Below the pieces are notes generated by a model. That model ran no database searches and was not told the DNA's origin. It worked only from the letters and a program-made list of their open reading frames with translations. A program made the position numbers and the translations under genes. From positions 1 to 10,820 of the forward strand of contig CAJNDS010001687.1 in assembly GCA_905221605.1 (NCBI GenBank): DNA of 10,820 bases, in the 5' to 3' direction. This document shows positions 1 to 4,761 of the stretch, in pieces. The stretch is from Symbiodinium natans (taxonomy: Eukaryota; Sar; Dinophyceae; Suessiales; Symbiodiniaceae). Positions within the stretch are counted from its first letter, which is position 1; each line of letters begins with the position of its first letter.

Positions 1-34
1 CTAAACCCCAATAGCCCCCATTGCTCTCAACAAG

Positions 35-113
35 GAACGGCCTCGCCACAATCCTCGTAGGGTGCCTCTTGCGCGTTGGTGTCTGGGATGGAGAAATCCT
101 CCGACCTCGGAAG
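35..113 (+). CDS. Candidate exon, unknown protein
   Basis: After an acceptor-like CAACAAG, a frame starting AAC at 36 reads NGLATILVGCLLRVGVWDGE and on to RPRK. A GC-type donor (AAG then GCC) could end it at 113; otherwise the frame stops at TAG 141. It is hydrophobic then basic. No family was recognised. A second frame is also open, so the call is tentative. Confidence 0.3.
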
Positions 114-140
114 GCCAAAAAGGCAGATTCTAAAAGGGCT

Positions 141-310
141 TAGGCTTTAGAATGGGGGGATAGAGAGTAGGGCAGGGTTTAAGGCAAGTCAAGAATCTAC
201 CACCGCAAATGCAGGGAAGGGGGGCACTCGAGCAGACGGCCCGATGCGCAATATGGAGATACAACTCTAAGTTAGAAGCTTGTTCATGGTACTTGTAACC
301 CCTACTTTAT
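141..310. other. Unique spacer, possible exon after 225
   Basis: There is no heptamer block here. An acceptor-like AATGCAG lies near 219-225 and two frames downstream are open for 18 to 28 codons. I could not choose between them. The end of this stretch carries the first copy of a dispersed motif that recurs near 5287. Confidence 0.3.
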
Positions 311-333
311 AACTACACGTGAACCTTCAAGTA
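288..333 (+). repeat. Dispersed repeat, copy 1
   Basis: GGTACTT at 288-294 is followed by TGAACCTTCAAG at 320-331. The same two motifs with nearly the same spacing occur at 5287-5328. The 12-mer occurs a third time at 389-400. Confidence 0.6.
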
Positions 334-402
334 GCCCTAAACCCTACCCTAAACCCTAAACCCTAAACCCTAAACCCCCAGCTACCCATGAACCTTCAAG
401 TA
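311..402. repeat. Direct repeats bounding a CCCTAAA block
   Basis: Positions 311-333 and 380-402 match at 20 of 23 bases, including an unbroken TGAACCTTCAAGTA. What lies between them (334-379) is almost exactly the heptamer block. This is what an insertion with target duplication, or a patch duplication during break repair, would leave. Confidence 0.7.
335..379 (-). repeat. Interstitial telomeric block (CCCTAAA)
   Basis: About six heptamer copies, one lacking AA, bounded by the 23-base direct repeats. Confidence 0.95.
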
Positions 403-423
403 TATATGTATGTATTTGTATAG

Positions 424-534
424 AACTGACTAACGATGCCCTGGGCACGAAGATCTCACTGCAATCAATCAGAGCAAACAGCATGCACCGTCGAGTGGCA
501 ACCGCGCTGCAACAGGATGCTTTGCCTGGCCACG
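424..534 (+). CDS. Candidate exon, unknown protein
   Basis: An acceptor-like TTGTATAG ends at 423. The frame reads CTG ACT AAC GAT onward, giving LTNDALGTKISLQSIRANSM and then HRRVATALQQDALPGH. A strong donor G|GTAAGG follows at 535. The exon has 2 leading bases and 1 trailing base. Function unknown. The donor runs directly into the next telomeric block. Confidence 0.45.
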
Positions 535-600
535 GTAAGGGTTTAGGGTTTATAGGGTTTAGGGTTTAGGGATTAGGGTGTAGGGTTTAGAACCTGGCAC
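525..600. repeat. Short direct repeats bounding a TTTAGGG block
   Basis: CCTGGCCAC at 525-533 and CCTGGCAC at 593-600 lie immediately either side of the block. They differ by one base. Confidence 0.5.
536..590 (+). repeat. Interstitial telomeric block (TTTAGGG)
   Basis: About seven degenerate heptamer copies with TATAGGG and TGTAGGG variants. It begins at the donor of the preceding candidate exon. Confidence 0.95.
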
Positions 601-608
601 ATCTACAG

Positions 609-670
609 AAGCTCGAGTGCATTCGAGTGCTGCAGTACTTGTGCGCCTTTCTTGCTCTTTGGGGACCAAA
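609..670 (+). CDS. Candidate exon, unknown protein
   Basis: The acceptor ATCTACAG ends at 608. Two leading bases complete the codon left by 424-534. The frame reads ARVHSSAAVLVRLSCSLGTK and ends at donor AAA|GTGATT in phase 0. An alternative frame (KLECIRVLQYLCAFLALW) is also open, so the frame rests on phase matching with both neighbours. Confidence 0.4.
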
Positions 671-700
671 GTGATTCCCACAACTAGGGCCCATGAACCG

Positions 701-729
701 TATAGGGTTTAGGGTTTAGGGTTTCGGGC
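701..729 (+). repeat. Interstitial telomeric block (TTTAGGG)
   Basis: About four copies, with a TTCGGG variant at the end. A degenerate block of opposite orientation follows directly. Confidence 0.9.
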
Positions 730-732
730 TAC

Positions 733-773
733 AAACCCTGAATGAACCCTGAACCCGGCCCGAAACCCTAAAC
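733..773 (-). repeat. Degenerate telomeric block (CCCTAAA-like)
   Basis: Variants ACCCTGA, ACCCGG and GAAACCCTAAAC. It is head-to-head with 701-729. Confidence 0.85.
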
Positions 774-782
774 GCTATTCAG

Positions 783-860
783 GCCTACGGACACAAAGCC
801 GTGTGGGGTTATTTAGTCCCCAAGGCTCTGGTCGACTGCTCTGGGGCAGCCCCACACCAT
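783..860 (+). CDS. Candidate exon, unknown protein
   Basis: The acceptor CGCTATTCAG ends at 782. 26 codons in phase 0 at both ends read AYGHKAVWGYLVPKALVDCS then GAAPHH. The donor is CAT|GTTCAGG, the first bases of the next block. The phase agrees with both neighbours. It is one of the clearer exon candidates. No family was recognised. Confidence 0.5.
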
Positions 861-982
861 GTTCAGGGTTCAGCTTAGGGTTTAGGGTTTAGGGTTTAGA
901 GATTTTGGGTTTAGGGTTTATAGGGTTTAGGGTTTGCAGGGTTTAGGGTTTGCAGGGTCTGGGGTTTATAGGGTTTAGGGTT
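861..982 (+). repeat. Interstitial telomeric block (TTTAGGG), degenerate
   Basis: About 15 copies, with insertions such as TATAGGG and GCAGGG. Confidence 0.95.
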
Positions 983-1005
983 GCCTTGGCTCTTTCCTGA
1001 TTCAG

Positions 1006-1039
1006 GGCACGCCAGGAAGGACTAGAATCCTGATCGCAG
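1006..1039 (+). CDS. Candidate small exon
   Basis: A pyrimidine-rich stretch (983-1000) leads to CTGATTCAG. The frame reads GTPGRTRILIA with 1 trailing base. The donor would be the GC type, CAG|GCACCC. Two leading bases in 1174-1196 complete the split codon. Confidence 0.4.
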
Positions 1040-1042
1040 GCA

Positions 1043-1096
1043 CCCTAAACCCTACATCCTAAACCCGAAATCCTACATCCTAAACCCTAAACCCTC
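1043..1096 (-). repeat. Interstitial telomeric block (CCCTAAA)
   Basis: About seven copies, several with CCTACAT or CCGAAAT variants. Confidence 0.92.
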
Positions 1097-1126
1097 TCAT
1101 AATTAAGGCCCCCAGACCACAATGCA

Positions 1127-1139
1127 CCCCCCCCCCCCC
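1127..1139. repeat. Poly-C run (13)
   Basis: Thirteen uninterrupted C. Its length is likely to vary, or to be uncertain in the assembly. Confidence 0.95.
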
Positions 1140-1173
1140 GCATGAAACCCAACCTGGCGCCGTTCTCATCCAG

Positions 1174-1196
1174 TTCTGTCTTCTGAGGCACTAAAG
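1174..1196 (+). CDS. Candidate microexon (23 nt)
   Basis: The acceptor TTCTCATCCAG is a good pyrimidine tract plus CAG. The read is TT then LSSEALK, ending at AAAG|GTTGCC. It has 2 leading bases and ends in phase 0. The microexon at 2963-2985 has the same length and phase. Confidence 0.4.
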
Positions 1197-1226
1197 GTTG
1201 CCATATATCCAATCGCCCGAAACTAT

Positions 1227-1240
1227 CACATTATAATGTG
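1227..1240. repeat. Perfect 14-base palindrome
   Basis: CACATTATAATGTG is its own reverse complement. It lies in a spacer with no heptamers. Confidence 0.9.
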
Positions 1241-1329
1241 AATCTCTCGCTAAATAAATGCGCGGAGCTTATGGGGTTTCTAGTGTTTAGGTGCCTATGG
1301 GGTTTTTGGCTTTAGTAAGATTATTTGAG

Positions 1330-1373
1330 GTGGTTGGAACCAGTGATTGGGCTTTCTCGCGCTTCGCCCGTTG
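1330..1373 (+). CDS. Candidate exon, frame ambiguous
   Basis: After TTATTTGAG the phase-0 frame reads VVGTSDWAFSRFAR, with donor TG|GTCATG. A second frame (WLEPVIGLSRASPVGHEE) is open for longer. The phase of the preceding exon favours the first. Confidence 0.3.
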
Positions 1374-1415
1374 GTCATGAAGAAAGGGTCAACCGGTTCT
1401 GGGGACTAATATAAG

Positions 1416-1457
1416 CTTCACTCGAAACTCGACACCGTCAACCGGACCATTCAAGGG
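1416..1457 (+). CDS. Candidate exon, frame ambiguous
   Basis: After ATATAAG, 1 leading base and the frame FTRNSTPSTGPFK, with 2 trailing bases before a GC donor. The alternative frame reads LHSKLDTVNRTIQGA. GTCAACCGG occurs here and again about 50 bases upstream. Confidence 0.3.
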
Positions 1458-1460
1458 GCC

Positions 1461-1586
1461 CTTAACCCTAAACAGTATAAACCCTGAACCCTAGACCTCT
1501 AAACCCCTAAACGTAAACCCTGTGATCCCATAATCCTACCCTAAACCCTAAACACTAAACCCTAAACCCTAAACCCTCTAGACCCT
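1461..1586 (-). repeat. Interstitial telomeric block (CCCTAAA), degenerate
   Basis: Irregular copies at the left and five clean copies at the right (1548-1580). Confidence 0.93.
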
Positions 1587-1595
1587 CCCCCAAAG

Positions 1596-1659
1596 TTACG
1601 GATACCCCTGGGCGCCTGCTGAGCAACAAGGCGCCTGTGCCAGGCCCATACAGGCACCT
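1596..1659 (+). CDS. Candidate exon, frame ambiguous
   Basis: The acceptor CCTCCCCCAAAG is pyrimidine-rich. One frame reads TDTPGRLLSNKAPVPGPYRH, and its 2 trailing bases fit the next exon. Another reads YGYPWAPAEQQGACARPIQA. The donor is CT|GTTTAGG, where the block starts. Confidence 0.4.
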
Positions 1660-1660
1660 G

Positions 1661-1734
1661 TTTAGGGTTGAGGGTTAGGGTTTAGGATTTAGGGTTTAGG
1701 GTTTAGGGTTTTGGGTTTTGGGTTTAGCGTTTAG
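1661..1734 (+). repeat. Interstitial telomeric block (TTTAGGG)
   Basis: About ten copies with TTTTGGG and TTTAGCG variants. Confidence 0.94.
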
Positions 1735-1783
1735 GGCTGCTGGCGCTGCGGTGGGTGTGGTTGTTGGGTTTAAGGATCCAAGG
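1735..1783 (+). CDS. Candidate exon, Gly/Val-rich
   Basis: The acceptor GCGTTTAG is the last heptamer of the preceding block. The frame reads AAGAAVGVVVGFKDPR, with 1 leading base matching 1596-1659. It ends at AGG|GTTTAGG. The hydrophobic stretch could be part of a membrane segment. All three frames are open here, which limits confidence. Confidence 0.35.
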
Positions 1784-1862
1784 GTTTAGGGTTTACGGTT
1801 TCGGCTTCGGGCTTAGGATTTGAAGGTTCGAGGGTAGAAATTTAGGGCTTCGGGTTCGGGGT
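1764..1862 (+). repeat. Strongly degenerate TTTAGGG-like tract
   Basis: Mostly variants (TTTACGG, TTCGGG, TTAGGAT). It overlaps the end of the candidate exon. Confidence 0.7.
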
Positions 1863-2180
1863 GGAGGTGAAATCTTCCACCGCGTTGACCCTTCTATACC
1901 CCTTATATCCATTCTATACCTCTTATATGCCCTGTAAAACGTAAGGGCCCATTCTTCAGAACCCTTTCAAGGAAAGGTGAGGGGCCATAATAAGGGACCA
2001 TGTAGCTTCCCTTAGATGGAAGGTAGCTTGGAGATTGGGGCTATGAAGCTTCAGGCAAAAGGGTTCGAAGCGCCCAATACCCTCGGTTGATGAAGGAGCA
2101 CGCAACATAGAATCTTGAAGCCTGAATCCTAAACCCCTCAACCTCGATACCTGAATCTGAAGTAAAGGACCCCCTATAGC
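1863..2180. other. Unique spacer, gene content unclear
   Basis: There are splice-like signals (TTCTTCAG near 1957, AAAG|GTGAGG near 1976, GCTTCAG near 2053). The frame after 2053 reads QKGSKRPIPSVDEGARNIES in one phase and KRVRSAQYPRLMKEHAT in another. No exon can be fixed. A short pair CTTATATCCATTCTATACC / CTTATATGCC gives local repetition near 1900-1930. Confidence 0.4.
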
Positions 2181-2205
2181 CCCTAATCCCTAAACCCTAG
2201 ACCCT
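2181..2205 (-). repeat. Short telomeric block (CCCTAAA)
   Basis: Three to four degenerate copies. Confidence 0.8.
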
Positions 2206-2322
2206 CAAGCGCCTGAGGTCTAAAGGGAATTGGGATGCCTGGGACGGGCTTGCTTAGGGTTTGAGGTTCAGGAAACTTGGTAATCCTAAACCTTATAACT
2301 TCAAAACAACCTAAATTTATAG

Positions 2323-2342
2323 CCCCAAACCCTAAACCCTGA
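2323..2342 (-). repeat. Short telomeric block (CCCTAAA)
   Basis: Two to three copies, ending CCCTGAAG. The final AAG may act as the acceptor of the next exon. Confidence 0.8.
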
Positions 2343-2344
2343 AG

Positions 2345-2429
2345 GGAAACTCGTCCACGGATCCTTTGGGGTTTGGGGTTCCAAAGGAGCCTGCGACCTA
2401 AAAAACAGAGTACTTTTGTTGTTAATGGG
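2345..2429 (+). CDS. Candidate exon, unknown protein
   Basis: The frame AAA CTC GTC at 2347 reads KLVHGSFGVWGSKGACDLKN then RVLLLLM. It ends at a donor formed by the next block (GG|GTTTAGG). It has 2 leading and 2 trailing bases. The C-terminal part is hydrophobic. Not recognised. Confidence 0.45.
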
Positions 2430-2455
2430 GTTTAGGGTTTAGGGTTTAGGCTTAG
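2430..2455 (+). repeat. Telomeric block (TTTAGGG)
   Basis: Three clean copies, then GGCTTAG, which is also an acceptor-like AG. Confidence 0.9.
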
Positions 2456-2505
2456 AACCAACTCTTTCGCTGGGTTTTGTATGAACAAGATTTAAAGCAG
2501 CATTC
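2456..2505 (+). CDS. Candidate exon, frame ambiguous
   Basis: Phase 0 reads NQLFRWVLYEQDLKQH and ends at donor TC|GTAAAGG. The phase expected from the preceding exon instead gives TNSFAGFCMNK with donor GTATGA. Both are open. Confidence 0.35.
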
Positions 2506-2740
2506 GTAAAGGGTACCGAAGATAAGAGAAGCGAACCCTGAAAAAAAAACAAAAAACAAGGCTTCATGGGGAGAGGATTTTCAATACTAACCATGGGTCA
2601 GTGAACGAAGTGCATGAGTGAACGAAGAAAAGCAAAAGCGGGCGTTCTCTCCCTCCGTTCATTCACTACGCTATTCATACGATTCATGGCATGTCCTTCA
2701 CTCGCAAGGCTTTATTCATGGGAATCTTCCTAGATATCCC
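2506..2740. other. Unique spacer with short direct and inverted repeats
   Basis: No heptamers and no exon I can fix. AGTGAACGAAG occurs twice (about 2600-2625), with an imperfect inverted counterpart CCGTTCATTCACT near 2657. A-rich AAAAAAAAACAAAAAACAAG lies near 2540. Confidence 0.5.
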
Positions 2741-2814
2741 CAAAACCCTTCACCCTAAACCCGAAACCCTAAACCCTTTAACCCTAAACCCGAAACCCTA
2801 AACCCTAAACCCTA
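2741..2814 (-). repeat. Interstitial telomeric block (CCCTAAA)
   Basis: About ten copies with CCCGAAA variants. Confidence 0.94.
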
Positions 2815-2825
2815 TGGTCACGAAG

Positions 2826-2897
2826 TCATGCCCATGGATCCTTCTTTTACGGCCTCGGAAACAGATCAACCCCCCGAGCCACTCAGCGAGCACCCAT
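2826..2897 (+). CDS. Candidate exon, acidic/Pro-rich
   Basis: After TCACGAAG the frame reads MPMDPSFTASETDQPPEPLS then EHP. It has 2 leading bases and 1 trailing base before donor T|GTTAAGG. The composition (Ser, Thr, Glu, Asp, Pro) suggests a disordered segment. The two CC bases of the next microexon complete its last codon. Confidence 0.45.
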
Positions 2898-2898
2898 G

Positions 2899-2947
2899 TT
2901 AAGGGTTTAGGGTTTAGGGTTTAGGGTTTAGGGTTTAGGGTTTAGGG
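2899..2947 (+). repeat. Telomeric block (TTTAGGG), uniform
   Basis: About six perfect copies. It faces the opposite-strand array at 3018 across one microexon. Confidence 0.96.
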
Positions 2948-2962
2948 CCGCTCGTTCCACAG

Positions 2963-2985
2963 CCTTGTTGACGATGGTCATAAAG
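2963..2985 (+). CDS. Candidate microexon (23 nt)
   Basis: The acceptor CTCGTTCCACAG has a strong pyrimidine tract. The read is CC then LLTMVIK, with donor AAAG|GTGCAC. The phase fits the exons on both sides. Confidence 0.45.
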
Positions 2986-3017
2986 GTGCACTTGTAACCC
3001 GAACTCTGAGTCATCGG

Positions 3018-3146
3018 CCCTAAACCCTAAACCCTAAACCCTAAACCCTAAACCCTAAACCCTAAACCCTAAACCCTAAACCCTAAACCCTAAACCCTAA
3101 ACCCTAAACCCTAAACCCTAAACCCTAAACCCTAAACCTAAACCCT
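3018..3146 (-). repeat. Longest uniform telomeric array (CCCTAAA)
   Basis: About 18 copies, almost perfect, with a single CCTAAA slip near 3137. It is much cleaner than its neighbours, so it is probably recent or recently homogenised. Confidence 0.97.
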
Positions 3147-3168
3147 CTGCAATCTGGCTTGCCTGAAG

Positions 3169-3201
3169 TTCTCGGGTGCACTGCTCGGGCAGGGAGAAGA
3201 A
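3169..3201 (+). CDS. Candidate small exon
   Basis: The acceptor GGCTTGCCTGAAG is followed by phase-0 FSGALLGQGEE. The donor is GAA|GTGAAA. The phase continues from the 2963-2985 microexon. Confidence 0.4.
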
Positions 3202-3231
3202 GTGAAACCTTGAAGCGTGAGCGCAGTACTT

Positions 3232-3310
3232 CCCTAAACCCTAAACCCTTGACCGTTAGCCCTTATAAGCCCAAGCCCGAAACCTAAACTAAACCCTGGC
3301 CCCTAAACCT
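3232..3310 (-). repeat. Short, degenerate telomeric blocks (CCCTAAA)
   Basis: Two clean copies at 3232-3249, then scattered CCCGAAA, ACCTAAA and ACCCTGG variants to about 3310. Confidence 0.8.
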
Positions 3311-3347
3311 TTCCGGATTGAAGCCTCCGGTAGATTAATTATTGCAG

Positions 3348-3368
3348 GGCGAATTACACATTGCACGG
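3348..3368 (+). CDS. Candidate microexon (21 nt)
   Basis: ATTAATTATTGCAG is a convincing acceptor. The read is GELHIAR in phase 0 with donor CGG|GTAGGC. It would join 3169-3201 to 3404 in frame. Confidence 0.35.
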
Positions 3369-3403
3369 GTAGGCCAGCCCGTCGGCATGTCATCGAAACC
3401 CAG

Positions 3404-3566
3404 CAGATCTGTCAGACTGGAGCTCGAGAAGAAAAAGTCGTACAGCAAGTCAAAACTTCCTTGCGGCCGAAGCCACATTGGAAGAACAAAGTGTTGCCTC
3501 AGACAGCTCATGTAGACTCATCGCTGCTTTCTGCGACAAAAGGACAAAAAGAAGCTCGTTTACCCG
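3404..3566 (+). CDS. Candidate exon, 54 codons, basic
   Basis: The acceptor ATCGAAACCCAG ends at 3403. The open frame reads QICQTGAREEKVVQQVKTSL, then RPKPHWKNKVLPQTAHVDSS, then LLSATKGQKEARLP. The donor G|GTTTAGG is the start of the next block. It has 1 trailing base, completed by the next exon. It is longer than most spacer frames, rich in Lys and Gln, and probably soluble. No family was recognised. Confidence 0.55.
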
Positions 3567-3629
3567 GTTTAGGGTTTAGGGTTTAGGGTTGAGGGGTGAG
3601 GGTTGAGGGTTTAGGGTTTAGGGTGGGGG
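3567..3629 (+). repeat. Telomeric block (TTTAGGG)
   Basis: Eight copies, with GAGGGG and TGAGGG variants in the middle. Confidence 0.94.
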
Positions 3630-3637
3630 AAACAAAG

Positions 3638-3723
3638 AGCGGAGCACCGTCCCGCTGCGAACCTTACAGTTGAGGGCTTGGGGTTTGCCTGAAGGCTCTA
3701 GTGTAGTTCCTTTTTGGCTTTCG
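3638..3723 (+). CDS. Candidate exon, 28 codons
   Basis: After AAACAAAG, 2 leading bases complete the codon from 3566. The frame reads RSTVPLRTLQLRAWGLPEGS then SVVPFWLS. The donor is TCG|GTATAAC. Together with 3404-3566 it would give over 80 consecutive coding residues across one repeat-filled intron. Not recognised. Confidence 0.5.
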
Positions 3724-3745
3724 GTATAACGGGGATTCTAGCATA

Positions 3746-3784
3746 CTACCCCAAAAAAGGTCCTACATAGGAGCCTTTGGGTAG
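3746..3784. repeat. Imperfect hairpin
   Basis: CTACCC at 3746 pairs with GGGTAG at 3779-3784, and TCCTA with TAGGA forms the inner stem; the left arm has extra A residues. It lies in an intron interval just before the GGGCTTA block. Confidence 0.55.
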
Positions 3785-3791
3785 GGTCGGG

Positions 3792-3895
3792 GGCGTTAGG
3801 GCTTAGGGCTTAGGGCTTAGGGCTTAGGGCTTAGGGCTTAGGGCTTTAGGGCTTAGGGCTTAGGGGTTAGGGGTTAGGGCTTAGGGCTTCGGGAT
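3792..3895 (+). repeat. Variant heptamer block (CTTAGGG)
   Basis: About 12 copies in which TTTAGGG is replaced by CTTAGGG, with a few TTAGGGG variants. A homogeneous variant means local amplification after the mutation arose. Confidence 0.9.
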
Positions 3896-3983
3896 TAGGG
3901 TTAATTAAGGGTTTAGGGATTAGGGCTTAGGGCTTAGGGTTTAGGGTTTAGGGTTTAGGGTTTAGGGTTTAGGGTTTAGGGTT
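3896..3983 (+). repeat. Telomeric block (TTTAGGG)
   Basis: It moves from mixed variants to about seven perfect copies at the right (3935-3983). Confidence 0.95.
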
Positions 3984-4006
3984 GCACGACTGCTGCCAGA
4001 GTGCAG

Positions 4007-4042
4007 GTTGCCGAGCAAGCTGCTGTTGTGCCGCCTGAATAG
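4007..4042 (+). CDS. Candidate exon, possibly ending in TAG
   Basis: CTGCTGCCAG and then GTGCAG give possible acceptors. Phase 0 reads VAEQAAVVPPE followed by TAG at 4040-4042. This could be a last exon, but two other frames are open (one reads RLPSKLLLCRLNRAI). Confidence 0.35.
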   Translation, partial: VAEQAAVVPPE

Positions 4043-4050
4043 AGCTATTT

Positions 4051-4119
4051 GAACCCTAAACCCTAAACCCTGAACCCTGAACCCTGAACCCTAAACCCGA
4101 AACCCTAAACCCTAAACCC
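4051..4119 (-). repeat. Telomeric block (CCCTAAA)
   Basis: Ten copies, including a run of CCCTGAA variants. Confidence 0.95.
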
Positions 4120-4120
4120 A

Positions 4121-4142
4121 GGATTTAGGGTTTAGAGTTTAG
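4121..4142 (+). repeat. Short telomeric block (TTTAGGG), abutting the opposite orientation
   Basis: It follows the CCCTAAA block with only an AGG-type junction, so the two can fold back on each other. Confidence 0.85.
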
Positions 4143-4184
4143 CGCCGGGTTCGGAACAGCCTCGCAATAAGGTCCAAAAAACAG

Positions 4185-4232
4185 CTCCCCGGTTGCTAGC
4201 GGTTCCCCCTAAAATCACAACTTTGACAAAGG
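4185..4232 (+). CDS. Candidate small exon
   Basis: The acceptor CAAAAAACAG is followed by 2 bases and PRLLAVPPKITTLTK. The donor is G|GTTCAGG, with 1 trailing base. A second frame across the acceptor (NSLAIRSKKQLPGC) is also open. Confidence 0.4.
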
Positions 4233-4276
4233 GTTCAGGGTTTAGGGTTTAGAGTTTGGGGTTGAGGGTTCAGGGT
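4231..4276 (+). repeat. Telomeric block (TTTAGGG), degenerate
   Basis: Six copies with TTCAGGG and TTGAGGG variants. It is the last heptamer block for about 700 bases. Confidence 0.9.
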
Positions 4277-4291
4277 AAGAACAACCTGCAG

Positions 4292-4363
4292 CAACCCAAG
4301 ATCTTCAGACCAGCCAGTCCCACGCCGTTATTACACCTGTGAAGCACCGCATGAAACCGTTCT
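4292..4363 (+). CDS. Candidate exon, unknown protein
   Basis: The acceptor CAACCTGCAG is followed by CA, which completes the codon from 4232. The frame reads TQDLQTSQSHAVITPVKHRM then KPF. The donor is T|GTAAATT. The frame stays open for 15 more codons. Not recognised. Confidence 0.5.
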
Positions 4364-4376
4364 GTAAATTAGGGTC

Positions 4377-4420
4377 CCTTTTGGGTCCTTTGTACAATAT
4401 TCTATAGGGGACCCAAAAGG
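4377..4420. repeat. Hairpin with 12-base perfect stem
   Basis: CCTTTTGGGTCC at 4377-4388 pairs with GGACCCAAAAGG at 4409-4420. The stem extends inward with wobble and AT pairs (4389-4394 with 4403-4408), leaving a small loop. It sits in an intron that lacks telomeric repeats. Confidence 0.85.
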
Positions 4421-4437
4421 AAATTACAATGATTTAG

Positions 4438-4599
4438 GGAACTACCCTTGCGAAACCACACCCTGGATCTTTGGGATCTTTTTGGAACAAGCGGCATCTC
4501 GGATGGCATGACCAGAAGCTTTCTTGAAAGGAGCATTTTGTACAGCCTGCAGGAGAAGCTTCAAAGGATTACGCAAGCTTTTGCCACGCTCAGCCACCT
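4438..4599 (+). CDS. Candidate exon, 53 codons, helical
   Basis: After GATTTAG the frame reads ELPLRNHTLDLWDLFGTSGI, then SDGMTRSFLERSILYSLQEK, then LQRITQAFATLSH. The donor CT|GTGACG follows. The LERSILYSLQEKLQRITQAF stretch has the spacing of an amphipathic helix. It is among the longest heptamer-free open frames. The leading phase (1 base) does not match the 1 trailing base at 4363, so either that donor or this acceptor is misplaced. No family was recognised. Confidence 0.5.
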
Positions 4600-4761
4600 G
4601 TGACGCACGTAGGCATGCCGAAGGCTACTGCAAAGCAGCACAGAAAAAGAGTTGAAGTGATGAGTGTGATGAACTGCACAGCAAGCAGGTACGCACCCTG
4701 TAGACAGCGCTGTTTGAGGCCAAGTAGCGTCTTTCCGTGGGTGTTGGAAACGACCTTGCCG
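4600..4761 (+). CDS. Candidate exon(s), basic/Cys-containing
   Basis: The open frame holds MPKATAKQHRKRVEVMSVMN then CTAS, a strong internal donor AGCAG|GTACGC at 4690, a possible acceptor GTAGACAG near 4706, then RCLRPSSVFPWVLETTLP before donor CCG|GTGAGC at 4762. It may be two exons with a very short intron or one continuous exon. Not recognised. Confidence 0.35.

Noticed and set aside
1227-1240. Operator-like palindrome CACATTATAATGTG
   Set aside because: The context is eukaryotic and intronic, and there is a single copy. I kept it only as a sequence feature.
2600-2670. Terminal inverted repeats of a transposon (AGTGAACGAAG / CCGTTCATTCACT)
   Set aside because: The arms match only partly, one arm is tandemly doubled, and there is no target duplication.
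3018-3146. A true chromosome end
   Set aside because: Unique sequence and further blocks of both orientations continue on both sides.
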